DNA from: Chlamydomonas sphaeroides
Taxonomy: Eukaryota > Chlorophyta > Chlorophyceae > Chlamydomonadales > Chlamydomonadaceae
DNA: 30,813 bases
NCBI GenBank assembly: GCA_001662425.1
Contig: BDDC01001225.1
Span: forward strand, 1-30,813
Direction: 5' to 3'
Shown: piece by piece, positions 10,701-21,985 of the stretch
How positions within the stretch are numbered: position 1 is the stretch's first letter
Layout: each line of letters opens with the position of its first letter
Notes under the pieces: generated by a model
Seen by the model: only the letters and a program-made list of their open reading frames with translations
What the model was told of the DNA's origin: nothing
Database searches by the model: none
Translations under genes and position numbers: made by a program

Positions 10701-11940
10701 TGGCTTGGTGGCGGGATCCGTGCCACTCCTATGCCTGCGGCGACAGGGGGAGGTACGAGGTGGAAGTTGCCAGCCCCGCGCCTTCGCCTGCGGGGATGGG
10801 GAGTTGCCGTATCGGGATAGGAACGCGCTGGGTTTCAAAGGACATGGCGCGAATCTAGTTTCATATATGTGCCTTTTGCTCATAATGTCGGGTCCCCTTC
10901 GCTTGCGAGGGAAGGAGATTGCGAGGGGCTGAGCGTGCTGCTGGGGGGAGGGGGGCGCGCACAAAACGGCTGTCTGGCCCGGGAGCGGAGCAGCGGCGGT
11001 GCGCGATCCGTCTTAATGGTCGCTGCTGCCTGGACTTTCCTCTCTTTCGTCCAAACTGGCCCTCTTTGGCTCAGCTCCTCCCCACCTGAAACCCTAAACC
11101 CCTCGCTCCTTCCCCCTGTCCCTCCTCTCCCTACCGCCCCTCCTCCCCAGCTGGAGCTCAACTACTACACGCCCTTCACCTTCACACGGGCCGGCCCCAG
11201 CTCAGTGGCCACATGGGCCACCACCGCCCGCTCCCGGGGCCAGGTGCGGGGCGCGGGCAGGGGCAGGTGGAACCTCGCGGGGCGCGGGCAGGGGTTCCAT
11301 GAGCTCGCTGTCTTTCAGTGAAGAAACAAGCACGCTGGCTGGCTGGGGCCCGCTCGCGCTTTCTGTTGCCGGCGCACTAGCTGCGCCTTGTTCCTATAAA
11401 CCTAGCGTTGGAAGTCAGCGGAGGGTACCCGAGACAACGCGCCTCGCCTCACGCACGCCCCGGCGGGGACCAAACCCCGCAGATCGGTGTGGCAGCCAAG
11501 GCACGCGCCGTGGGCCAGGCCCTGCTCAATTACCAGCGGTGGGTGGGGCGGGCGTAACGGGGTCCGTGGGCGGCCAGGCGTTGCCTGAAGACGCAAATTG
11601 AATCCACTTGAATTCCCCCAATCTACCCTCCACCTCTGCAGCTCCCGCTATGCGTCCAACAGCGTCGAGGTGCGGCACTCGCTCCGCCGCACCACAGCCC
11701 GTTGCGTTGCCGGCAAAGCTGGGCCGCGCCCCTTGCCCGAGCGCCACGCCCACGCACCCTCCCTTGCCTTGTTCCGCCCTCCCCCCGCCCGCTGTTCTGG
11801 TCTCCCGCCAGCTGGCCGTGGGCACGCGCGGCTTCGCGGGCGCCTCTGCCGGTTCGTACCTGTTCAACAACCCGCTGATCAACCTGCAGTTCCTGCTGCA
11901 GGGCCCGGAGCTGCGGCCCGCGCAGCCGCAGCTGGGCTGA
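7733..11940 (+). CDS. Unknown secreted or organelle-targeted Tyr/Asp- and Gly-rich protein (817 aa), right member of divergent pair
   Basis: Family not recognised. Exons: 7733-8263, 8361-8467, 8584-9568, 9777-10241, 10525-10584, 11151-11243, 11483-11538, 11642-11669, 11812-11940. All junctions are GT-AG and in phase, giving 818 codons. Residues 1-40 carry an Arg-rich start and a LALLLALLLL core, a signal peptide or targeting segment. Five SPGA tetrapeptides follow near 43-62. About 424-460 is a Tyr/Asp/Leu/Met block (HLYDMDYFTLYDEQ, DLYGGNPLFDPLYRMGMD). PLYDDDYSQDFG follows near 545. After a Gly/acidic linker (about 610-660), the final 150 residues alternate hydrophobic and polar residues (YPVSIYAGTLYIAEA, LLVDYYLELNYYTPF, SYLFNNPLINLQFLLQG), suggesting beta strands. 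Several small in-phase exons, including one of 28 bp, support a real gene. No catalytic motif was seen. The short exons are the least certain. Confidence 0.62.
7861..7932 (+). repeat. 12-bp tandem repeat encoding SPGA units
   Basis: TTCACCCGGGGC is repeated five times perfectly (7861-7920), followed by one copy with a single change (7921-7932). It lies in frame in the first exon just after the signal segment and adds the Ser-Pro-Gly-Ala tetrapeptides. SP-rich stretches in algal secreted proteins are often hydroxylated and glycosylated; that role here is inferred. Confidence 0.9.
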
Positions 11941-14089
11941 GGCAGGGCGCTGTTTTCACTGTAGAACCGGCGTTGCTCGAGTGAACATAAGCAACGCCAA
12001 CAGACGATCGTGTGGAAATCCGGACCTGCGCAACCTGGGCAGTATTCCGATGCTTGGAGCGACCTAGGGGATGGGGTGTTGGGGTCGCAGCATGCGCGGA
12101 TGCAGCGGTGGAAGCCGCTGCTTCGCAGCGACGGAGCTATGAGCGGAGAACTGTGGATTCGAGCTAAATCATACAACTCTCAGTGCCGTGCAAGCTTGTC
12201 AGCTGTCGAGCCATCCTATGGACGGGGGCTTGGATGGCGGCAGCGGTGCTGTCACCTGTGCGCGCTGCGCCGCCCCGCACGTGGACGTTGGGGGCTGTCA
12301 AGGGCTACATGGAAGGCACGGCCGGTGCGTGCCACGGCGGCCCGTGACGATGTGCGGGCACATTAGCGGCTGTGGGGACCGGGTGGGGAATGCAGGGCCC
12401 GGGTTACGGGAGGGGGGAGAAGCCGAAGGGCTTCACAGCATCTCAGGCCGAGCCCCCAGCCGCCGGTGGCATCACATGCGATACAGCCTGCAAGCCCTTC
12501 CGACCCTCAGCCACCAGCAGGAGGTGCGGGGGGGGGGCATGCAGTGCTGGGGATGGCGACAACGCCGGCGGGGCTAGCCATCAACACGGACGCGGCCACG
12601 GGTTAACTAGCAGACGAAGTCAACGGGTTGTCCTGGTGTGTCATTGGTGCGACGGAGGCAGAGATCCGCACGCGGACGCCCACCGGATGGGGACTGGTGG
12701 CCCCTAGGCGCCCGTGCGTCACGCCGTACGCGGTTGGCCTCGTCGCGCGGCTGTCACAGCGGCAGCCAAGGATCGGCTGCGTGTGCGCCATGGGGACGAC
12801 CCGTCGGCGGCGACAGCGGGGGCGGGGCTGCCGCGGCACCATCGGGCCGGCGCAGGGTGCGTATCACAGCTTACATCCAGCGGCCAGGCGAGAGTCAGCG
12901 GTTCGAGCAGCACTGTTTGTTTATGGGGGGGTGCATCGCAGTCAGCCAGGCGGCACAGCCAGCGCCCCCCTGCAGGCGGGCGCCGGGCGCAGCCGGTTGC
13001 CGCCGAGGCGGCGCAGCGTCTCTTGATCTTCGTGCGATCGTGCAGCTCCTGGTACTTGCAAACGCGCCAAAATTGCAGGCCAACACCCGCCCGCCGCCAA
13101 AACTGCTATCTTGGATGATGTCACAAAGCCGAAAGCGCGGGCGCCTGCCTCAAGATTGTGCCGAGCGCCCCTCGCCCTGCCGCGCTCCCCCGTGGCCCAT
13201 GCCGAGGCCCTGTGAGGGTTCCTGTGCTGTCGTCGTCGCCGTCGTCGTGCTGCCCTGTCAGCTCGCTTGCCCGCGCCTCGGCATTTGCTCACGCCGCTCA
13301 AACTCTCCCACCCTCACTGCCAGCCCCCACGCGCGCCGCCGGCACACGCCCCTAGCCCTGGCTCAGGCCCTGGGCCGTGCGCGCGCGCTGTCCCGCATTC
13401 GCGCCTCGCATCCAGCGCCGCCGGGCGCATGCGGGCCGCCCCTACGCAACCGCCGCGCGACACCGCCCACACACAACGCGCCGCGCGCGCCTCCCGAAGA
13501 CGGCGACGCGCTTGCTTTAGGCTACGCAAAGACATCACAACACTTCAAGCGTCGGGCCCGCCCTGCGCAGCAGCTGCAAATGCCGCAGCAGCAGACACGC
13601 AGGCCCGCAGCGCTGCAGGGGCCATTCCGTCCGAGTCAAGCCACGAGAGGATTCTTGCCCGGCTAGAGACAACACGACTCCAGCCCAGCCGCAACCAGCC
13701 CAGGCGCCACGCGATGGCGGCCTGAGCGAGGTTGCCCCACGCACAGTCAGGCGCCGCTTGATCCAACCGTTTCACGGCGGCAGGCCTACCGCCCGCCGCC
13801 CAGCCGCCAATAACAGCATCGCGCATCCGCACCGTCCGCAGTCCGCTATCCATAAGTCTGCCAGCCCCGCCGCAGCGTGGTAGCCGCCAGGCCCGGCCCC
13901 GCCCGGAGCGCTAAAGCTCGTGCACAGCGGCCCGCGGTCGGGATCACGCCATCATCCTGCCTCCCTGCCACCCCCGAGCGAGCCGACCACCCTGCCCTCT
14001 GGAACCCCGACACCACTTCCGCTGCCGGCGCGCCGCGCGCGCTCCCCGTTGCTTGCCGTCGCCACCGCGGCGACGTGAGCGGCGCCGGC
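11941..14089. other. Long convergent intergenic / 3' UTR region
   Basis: About 2.1 kb lie between the stop of the plus-strand unknown gene and the stop of MRL1. It is GC-rich with several long open frames, but none has recognisable domains, transit-type starts or exon-like boundaries. It probably consists of two 3' UTRs and spacer. No plus-strand TGTAA was found. A minus-strand signal is at 12871-12875. Confidence 0.5.
12871..12875 (-). terminator. Possible polyadenylation signal (TGTAA on minus) for MRL1
   Basis: TTACA on the plus strand reads TGTAA on the minus strand. It is the first such motif found downstream of the MRL1 stop and would give a 3' UTR of about 1.2 kb. That is long but possible for green algae. 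Confidence 0.35.
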
Positions 14090-17000
14090 TCAATTGCTGG
14101 CAGCCGCCGCCGCCGCTGCCGCGGCAGCCTCAGGCGACATGAGTGACTGCGATGGCGGTGGGCTCAGCTTGACGGGCATGCCAGGCGCCACCGTCACCTC
14201 GGCCCCGTTGGGCAGCTGCCCCACACCCGGCAGGCCCCAGGCCCGCTGGCCGCCGCCGTTGCCGTTCGGCTCCGCCGGCCCGTGGCCGTTGGTGCTGGCG
14301 CCGTTTGCCCCAGAGCCGTTGGCGCCGTGGCCGATGGACGCTGGCCCGGCGTCGTCGCCGTGGCCGTCCGTGGGCTGCACCCGCCGCGTGCGCCGCGCCC
14401 CGGGCCTGTTGAGCGAGCCCTCCTCACGCTTGGGTGAGGGCAGGCGCGCAGCCAGGCGCTCGAGCGCGTCGGCGCCGGTGCGGGGGGTGCTGGCCGTAGC
14501 CACGGGCGGCGGCCCAATCGGCACCGCCGGCGGCCGCGCCGCGCCGCGCACGCCCGCGGTGACCGAAGCCTGCCGGCCGCGCGCCGGCGCGCCGCTGCCC
14601 GGCCCGTCGCCGGCGCCAAAGAGGCTCCGGGGCTGCTGCTGCTGCTGCTGCGACTGCGGCGGCGCCTGCTGCGGGGTCGCCGATGGCGGCGGCGCGTGTG
14701 TGCCGGGGCCAACACCCGGCGCTCTGCCGGGCGCCGACGTCGCGCCGGGCGCCCCTCCAGGCGGCATCATGCCCAATCGGATGCTGCGCTGCTGCTGCTC
14801 CAGGCCGCGGCCCATGGGCCCGCCGGGCCCGCGTCCCATGAGCCTCGAGCCCGCCGCCATGCCAACGCCCACACCGACCCCAACCCCCACGCCGGGGCCG
14901 GTCACGTGCCGCGTCGAGGGCAGCACGTCGCCGACAGAGCCGGGGTCGCCGCCGGCGCCCGTGGCGCTGGCGGGCGGCTCGCCGGCGGCGGCGGGGCGGT
15001 TGGCGAGGGCCACAGCAGCCTGGCGCCGGCGCTTGAGCCAGCGCGCCACCTCCACCGCCAACACCGTGATGGCGCCGTTGGCGTAGTCCATGTCCATCCA
15101 CACCTGCGGGGAAGAGCAGGCGCGGCGAAGGGCGTGGTGAACGCGTTGGATCAAGCCTCCTAGCATGCTGGTCGTGACCAGCAGAGTGCCTTCCTAGCCA
15201 ACAACCGCATGCCGGTGCAGATGCACGACCCCACCCCACCCCACGTCCCACACGACAGCCACGCAGCCCAGCCCAGCCCAGCCCGGCCCCGCGCACCTTC
15301 ATGCGCATGAACGTGGCCGCCACCGCCTGGCCCGTGGTGCTGTCCGCCAGGTACTGTCCGCCCGATGGGTCCGACTCCCCGTCCGACAGGTCATCGTCGT
15401 CCAGCCCCACGCCGTCCTCCGCCGCCCACGTATCCACATCGCCGTCGCCTGCCATGGCCGCCTCCAGCTCGTCGTACGAGCTGAATGCCGCCTGGCCGCC
15501 GCCGTTGCTGCCCTCGATGTCGCTACCGTCGCCTGAGCTCGAGGCGGTGGGCGAGCGCGACAGCGGCGACGCGGCGGCGGCGGCCGCCTCCGCCGCGGCG
15601 CGCGCGGCCAAGGCCGCTTTGCGCCGGCGCGTGCGTGAACGGCGGTTCTCGTTGCGGTAGCGCAGCAGCGCGCGCTCTTCGGGATCGAGCTGTGGAGGGG
15701 CGGGAGGGCAGGCGGGCACGTCAGCAGCATCCTCCAGACCCACGCACCGCACGGAACGCCACCCGTACGCCGTGCCCGCACCGTGCGCTCTTACACCTGC
15801 CGTATACTCACCCCGGCCGTGTAGCGGTTCATCAGCCGGTCCACGTACGACGGCCACTTGACCAGGTCGGGGTCAAAGGGCGGCACCAGCAGCGTGATGC
15901 TGTGGTGGTACGTGCCGCGCTCGCGCCCGCCGGTGCCGCCCGCCGCCAGCGCCGCCGCCGCCGGGCCCAGGCCTGCGCCCGCCTGCGCCGCCGCCTGCGC
16001 GGCCTTCTTGACGGTCCTCCTCTCCAGCACCAGCAGCATGTGCAGCACGTACACCTCGGCCACCACGGGCGGCATGCGGCGCATGTCCAGCACGAAGGGC
16101 GCGTCGGGGTCGTAGCGGGGCAGCAGGCCGCGGCTGATGGCCTCCTCCAGCACCACGAAGACCCTGGGTGAATGGGGCAGGCGTTCGAGAAGGGCGGGAC
16201 AGGGGAGGGTGGGTGAGGGCTGCGGGGCTGAGGGCTGCGCCTCCTGTTGCGAGCATGCTGCCAGCGGGCGGGTCGGCCGAAGGGGCGGTGCCGCACCTGG
16301 GCTCGAACGCCGCCTCGAACACCTCATTCCGCGGGCGCAGCGGCACGAAGGGCGACAGCACCGGCGGCTGGCCGCCGCCACCGATGCCGTCCTCCTCCTC
16401 CTCCGGCAGCATCTTGGCACGCAGGCAGCCCAGCAGCCTGGGGTGGTGGTGGTGGTGGTGGGGGGGGGGTGTGAGGAGGTTTCACAGACGGCCAGGACAC
16501 CAAATCCGGACGCCATCGCCAGCTGCAGGCCCAGACATCCAACCACTGCTTCGCTCAGCAACTACACGACTCCCTTTCCGGGGCCTCAGTACGCCCCGCC
16601 CCAGGCACGGCATCGCGTTCACAGGCCCAATAGCTCCCAACACCCCATTGCTACGCCTTTGCCCCACCCCCAGGCCAGGGCAGCCGCCTCACAGGTCGAG
16701 CAGCTCCAGCGACGGCTTGTGGCCGCGGCTGAGCATGTGGTGGAAGGCGCTCAGCGCATGGCTGCCCCAGTCGATGGTGTCGGGCGGCCCGTCGAAGGGG
16801 TTGCTCTGGTGCGGCCCCCGCCTCAGCTTGTGGCCGCCCAGCGCAGCCAGCAGCTTCTCGCCCTCGGCCCGGCGAGCGGGCGGCGGCCCCGCACCCGCGG
16901 AGGCCGCGCCCGCCTCGGGCGCGGTGGGCGGGTAGCCGCCCGGCCACCATAGGAAGCGGGTCTGGTTGAAGCAGGCCTGTGTTGAGGGGGGCGAGGTGAA

Positions 17001-20000
17001 GGGTTGGACGGAGCGAATAAGGCTCAGGAACGCGCCCATGACTTGGGCTTGGCACACCCAACCACGCCTCCGGGCATCCCTCGCACGTGCCGTCTCCATT
17101 GAGCTGCCTATGCCGTGCACCGCGTTCACCTCCCCTGGCCGCCCTGCTCCCGCGCACCTTGATGAGCATGTAGTAGATGGTCTGCGCGAACTTGGTCTGC
17201 ATGATGCGGACCTTGTTGGCGTGCATGAGCGCAAACACCTGGAAGGCGATGCCAGCCTGGTCGGTGAAGCAGCAGGCGTTGATGAGGATGCGGTAGGTGT
17301 TGAGGTTGGGCTGCCGGCCCGCGGCCACCATGTCGCACAGCAGCGACACCACCTCGCCAAACCTGGGAGGAGGCGGCCCAAGGGAGAGCAAGGCGTGGGG
17401 TGAGCAAGGAGCCGGGAGTCCTGCAACCAACTCCCCCGGCGGCCTCAGGGTTGATGCGCGGCGCATCGCGTGCCGCTACGTCCGACCTGACGCCCATCCC
17501 AAACACCAGCGCGCCGCCCTCCATCATTTCCTCCCCGGTCCTGCGCCCCTCTCTGCCGCACGCAGTCCTCACCTGCTCTCGCCCGCGTACACGTCCATCA
17601 GCCGGTTGAACTGCGACACCACGGGGTACACGCCCTGCCGCGCCGCAATGTCGTAGAACTTGCGCGCCAGGCCCAGCTTGCCGTCGTCCAGCGCCGCCGC
17701 CACCAGCGCGCTCACGCTGCTGCCTCCCAGCACCAGCCCCTCGGACCGCATGTCGCCAAGCAGCACCAGCGCGTCCTCCAGCCGCCCGCATCGGCCCGCC
17801 ACCGCCACCAGGCACGCGTACAGCTTGCGGTCCAGCTTGACGCCGGCGCGCTGCGGGGGCGAGGGCAAGGGCGGGGGAGGCGGGGGACGGCGTCGCGGGA
17901 GGAAGATGTGAGGCGCGGGGGACACGGCGACAGGCCTGACGCTGGGCTGCAGGGCTGCGACAGAGTGTGGCGACCCAGCCAGCGGCGGGCCATGGGGCCG
18001 CTGCGGCCGTTCCGGCTGTGATTCTGCCCCGCCGCCCCGCTGCGGCGCTGGTCCGCGCCGCACCTGCAGCGAGCGGTAGATGGCCTCCGCGCGCTGCCAG
18101 GCGCCCGGGAAGGGCAGCTTGCAGGCGTTGAGGGCCTGGGTGTAAAGCTTGACCTCCTTGGTGTGGCCCTGGACAAGAACGGGCAGAGGGCGGGACAGGA
18201 CCGCGCTGGGTCAATGCCAGAACTACGAATGCGCCTACCGCACCATCCACCCGTACAGGCGCAGCGCCATCCAGCGCCACCCGGCTGCGATGGGGCTGCG
18301 CGTCCACGGCTCCGCGCGCTGAGGCCGCCTTCTGGCCAGGTAGGTACGGGCTGCTGCTTGGTCGCCAGCCCTCGCCTCCTTCCGCCAGCCGCTCGCGCCG
18401 GCCCTCCCTGCCCACCCTCGTCCTTTGAAGCGTGCCAGCAACCCGCTGCTCATCACCCCTCCCAACCTCGCGTTCTCCCTCCGATTGCAATGCACGCAGG
18501 CCCTTGCTCCTTGCTCCCAAACCCAGCCTCCCCATTCCACCACCCCAACACAGCATGGCACTTATGCAGCCGCTCCCGCCCACTCCCCATCCCTTCACCC
18601 CATCCCCTCCAGGCTCCCACCTTCTGCATGGCCACCTCAAACACGCGCAGCGCCTGCTCCGGCCGCCCCGCGCACACGCAGCTCTCGATCAGCGAGCCGT
18701 ACGTGGCGGCGTCCGGCGCCACGCCGCGCTGCTGCATCATGCCCAGCACGCTGAACGCGCGGTCCAGCTCGCCGGAGCGGCCCGCGCACACCTGCCGGCC
18801 GGGGGAAGAGGGGGTGCAGTGCGGGGCGTTGAGGCGGGCATGCAGCTGACGGCGCCTGGCGCTCGAAGCTGGCTTTCGTTTCCCAACGGAAAACAAGCCC
18901 AGCGGCCCGCGCTGTCCCAGGATGACTGACCGCCGCGCACGGGGGCTGGGAGCAGGGCGCACCCGCCGGGCCGTGAAGGCTTCAGTCCTTCGCCAAAGCT
19001 GCCACGTCGGGAGCCTCCCCGGGGCTTTTCTCTCGGCCCGCGCCTGTTGCTGATGCAGAGCCCCTAGTGCAGACACAAGCGCCATAGGCCGCTGCGCTGC
19101 TGCTGCCTCCTGCCACCCACCATGAGGCTGTTCCACACGGGCACCGCCAGGTGCACGTGCGCTGCCTCCGCGTCCGAGACGTACTGGAAGGCGCGCTCCA
19201 GCAGCACGTACTGCAGAGGGGAGGTGCGGGGGAGGTTGGGGTGCGCGGGCGACCACCGGGCAATGGCCTCAAGCGGGCGCGCCAGGCAACCATGGCTGGT
19301 CTACCGCGTGCAGTCGAGCATGTCCGCCCCGACGCTTGCGCCGGCCCCCAGCCCGTGCAGCGTCCTGTCCCCAACCGTTTGGTTTGACGTGCTGCACGCT
19401 CTCTGGCGCCGCTGCCCCTGGCCGCTCCCCGCCCGGCCGCACCTGGTCCTTGCGCTCGTGCACCACGGTGAGGTCGCGCTTCATGGCCTCCGCGCACGTG
19501 GCTATGAGCGCGCCGTACACGTGGCCGTCAATGGTGTGCCGCAACGCCTTCATTTCCAGGTACACGCGGTAAGCCTTGTCCACGTTGCCCACGCTCTTGC
19601 ACACTGGGCGGAGCGGGGCGGGGGTGGGCGCGGGGAGCGACAGCAGCAGAGAGGAGCGATGTGGGCCAGGTGCGGGCTGGTACGATGGGCGGATGCGGGT
19701 GCGGGGAGGGCATGTGGGCCAGGAGGGCTGCGCCGAGGCGTGCGAGGTGAGCCCCGGGCGGCCGGCCGTGGAGGCGTGCGCTGAAAGCAACACGCGCTGA
19801 TCAGGTGCGTCGGCCTTGCCCCAACTGCGGCGCTGCAACAGCGGAGCGGCCTGCTGCGAGCGCCCAGAGCCTGGCCTGAGGCCCGGGCGGGGCGGCCAGA
19901 TGGTGCCGGCCGGCGCACCCAGCGGGCGTCAGCCCGCGCCGCGCCGCGGTGTGTGGAGGGCCCCGGCGCCTCACCCTTGATGAGGGTGGTTAGCATGCGA

Positions 20001-21025
20001 CCGTCCACATTGACGCCCGCCTTCTTGGCCAGCTCCAGCGTGCTCATGCCCGCCTCCAGGTCGCGGCACGTGGCGCACGTGTGCAGCACCGCGTGATACA
20101 GCTTGGCCGGCTGCTGCACGTGCGGCCCCGCGAGCTTGGCAAACAGCACCGCGGGCTTTGCTCGCAACGAGAGCTCCACGGCTTCGAGGAAGCTGCTGTA
20201 GCGCCACCTGCGCGGGGGGAAGCGTGATGGTGAAGGTGGGGGGCAGAGAGGTGGGATGCGGGTGCGAGCTGGGGGGAAAGGGGGGCAAGGTAAACCCCGG
20301 CCTGGTCTTGCAGCGCGGCCGCAGCGCCCCACCGTTGGCAGACGCGCTCGAGCACAGGCTTAGGGAGCTCTTGCATGACGCGGACGACCGCGTCCACCTC
20401 GCCAGCTCTGCGGAGGCTGTCGAGGGCAGCCATGACAGCCATGGCCTTCTTGCCCTTGATAGCTGCCAGCACCTCATCGACCACTGCGCTATCGCTAGTT
20501 GAGGCTGGAAGTCGCCGTGCATCGGCATTCCATACGCCGGACGAACTCCCAAGTGCTTGGCTCGCCAATTCCTCGAGCTGAGACTCCGACATGGGCGTGC
20601 TGTGCTGCATAGGGGCCTCCTCGACCAAAGGCGCCCCTGGATGCACTCCAATCACAGAAGGGGCTGGGGAGCGCGAGGTATCCTTTGCAGCGACCCGAGC
20701 TGAGGTGACCGCGCCGCCGAAGCCTGAATACCGCGCTCGTGTTATCGGCACGTCGTCCGCTGAGCTGGGCTCCGCGTCCTCTGTGCGTGGCATCGACACG
20801 CGCACCAAGCATTGCCTGCAAGTGCGGCGGGCAGCACACAGCAAGACGCTCGTCTTGCTTGCGCAGAACGCATGCGCCTGTTCCTACTGCTCTCCAAGCG
20901 ACCACTATCCCCCTGGTTCTCAATTGCGAAAATGCTAATGCACTGGCCCACCTTGGGGCGTGCACATCGCGCGCCAGCGCCCGCTTGGCCACTCCGGCCA
21001 CGCCAGTCCCAGCTGCGAGCGCCAT
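14090..21025 (-). CDS. MRL1: MRL1, PPR protein that stabilises chloroplast rbcL mRNA
   Basis: In plants and algae MRL1 binds the rbcL 5' region in the chloroplast and protects the transcript for the Rubisco large subunit. Exons in gene order: 20952-21025, 20333-20815, 19975-20207, 19443-19603, 19121-19210, 18621-18791, 18064-18168, 17573-17850, 17158-17362, 16693-16976, 16297-16437, 15812-16163, 15297-15689, 14090-15103. All are phase-consistent, giving 1327 residues. Residues 1 to about 40 (MALAAGTGVAGVAKRALARD...) look like a transit peptide. PPR repeats run from about 190 to 600, for example the GELDRAFSVLGMMQQRGVAPD type and the KAYRVYLEMKALRHTIDGHVY type. The C-terminal part follows the land-plant MRL1 order: LLGCLRAKM, VFVVLEEAISRGLLP, PPVVAEVYVLHMLLVLERR, YHHSITLLVPP, then EQQQRSIRLG at about 1092-1101, which resembles the extreme C-terminus of Arabidopsis MRL1. 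About 226 low-complexity residues follow (poly-Gln, Asn/Gly, poly-Ala). The gene diverges from 5MP. Confidence 0.87.
16441..16469. repeat. GGT/poly-G microsatellite at an MRL1 splice acceptor
   Basis: A run of GGT triplets followed by ten or more Gs lies directly next to the acceptor of the exon at 16297-16437. On the transcript strand it reads as a poly-C then ACC-repeat tract ending in CAG, so the microsatellite serves as the polypyrimidine tract. Confidence 0.8.
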
Positions 21026-21985
21026 AGCTCTTCCTCCGCTGGCCTTCGCGGCCAGCGCTCAATTTACGACCAGGGCGTGCAGGTTGGGTTCCGACAGCAA
21101 GCGGTCAGCTAAACAGCAAGCCGAGCAGCTTGCCGTCAAAGAACAGTCAGCTAGCCGAGAGGAGGCAAGGCGTCTATCGCTCTACTATAGCATATTGAAA
21201 GCCAAGTAGGGAGCCGCTCGGTGCTGCCGGCTGACACGCTCAGCTCGGGGGCTCATCCGGGATTGCAGCCAGCGACTGGCGATGCACCGAGCTCCACCGT
21301 CGCCAACATTGTTCGAACTTTTCACGTTCAATTCAACATATTGGCAAGCAGCTTTGAGCTTCCGACGGTTTGTGCTCTCAAATATTGTCACCAGCGTGCA
21401 GATCAAATGATGGAAAGGAGCACATGCTGCAGTCGGGATGCAGGTGGCGAAGTGGGCATGGGGATCCCATGGGCAGGCTAGAGCGGGGTGTGGCAGGGGA
21501 CGGGGACGGTCGGGGCGACAGATGGGGCGACAGACGTTGCTGGGTGGTGTTGGGCGACAGGGGCGGGCTGGCGAGGTGCCTGAAGCCCCGACAGAACGCG
21601 GGATATCTGAAACAAGAGGCTGCTGGGGTATTTCAGGAGGAGAGGTGCAGTTTGGGTCAGCATGGGGTTCATGGTATTGGCACGCTTAGGTTGTTGCTGG
21701 CGCGCCGAGTGGAACCTAACCCGTCCCATAGTCTACCTCGCACCGACCAGCCTTCTCCACCTTAGGCGCTCAGCCTCGTCTCACGTCTGAAACCAAGTCG
21801 CATGAGGTAGAGGTTAAGCTCGGCAGGGCTGAATGCTCGACAGATTATGACCCTCGCTTCCTCCCTTGATCGCATACGCACTTCAGTACGAAGGAGGAGA
21901 AACCGACACTCGCGTGAGCAGCTGGGGAGCTTGTGGGGCCTCATCGGTCGGTGCTGCTGCTAAAATGCCGCCCGAACGCCCGCAG
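21026..21985. promoter_or_regulatory. Divergent promoter region MRL1 / eIF5-mimic protein, with the missing first exon of the latter
   Basis: About 0.96 kb lies between the MRL1 start and the first recognisable 5MP exon. It must hold the MRL1 promoter and, somewhere, the 5MP promoter, 5' UTR and start codon. The in-frame stretch before the 5MP exon reaches back only to a stop at 21915 and has no ATG. Less GC-rich patches lie at about 21180-21200 and 21300-21400. No single promoter motif is convincing. Confidence 0.5.

Noticed and set aside
12638..13666. 342-residue plus-strand open frame in the MRL1 3' region
   Set aside because: Composition is random-like for GC-rich DNA, and no domain, targeting signal or exon pattern was seen.
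14094..15086. 330-residue plus-strand open frame
   Set aside because: It is antisense to the last MRL1 exon. Its Gly/Pro/Ala content is what the complement of that GC-rich exon gives.
17126..18640. 504-residue minus-strand open frame across MRL1
   Set aside because: It crosses exons and introns in the wrong frame. The PPR exons in this interval are read in other phases.
21522..21544. Short ATG-initiated stretch MGRQTLLG followed by a GT, as first exon of the eIF5-mimic gene
   Set aside because: It recalls the expected KPTLGG block, but its donor is in phase 1 while the next exon needs phase 2. Joining would shift the frame.
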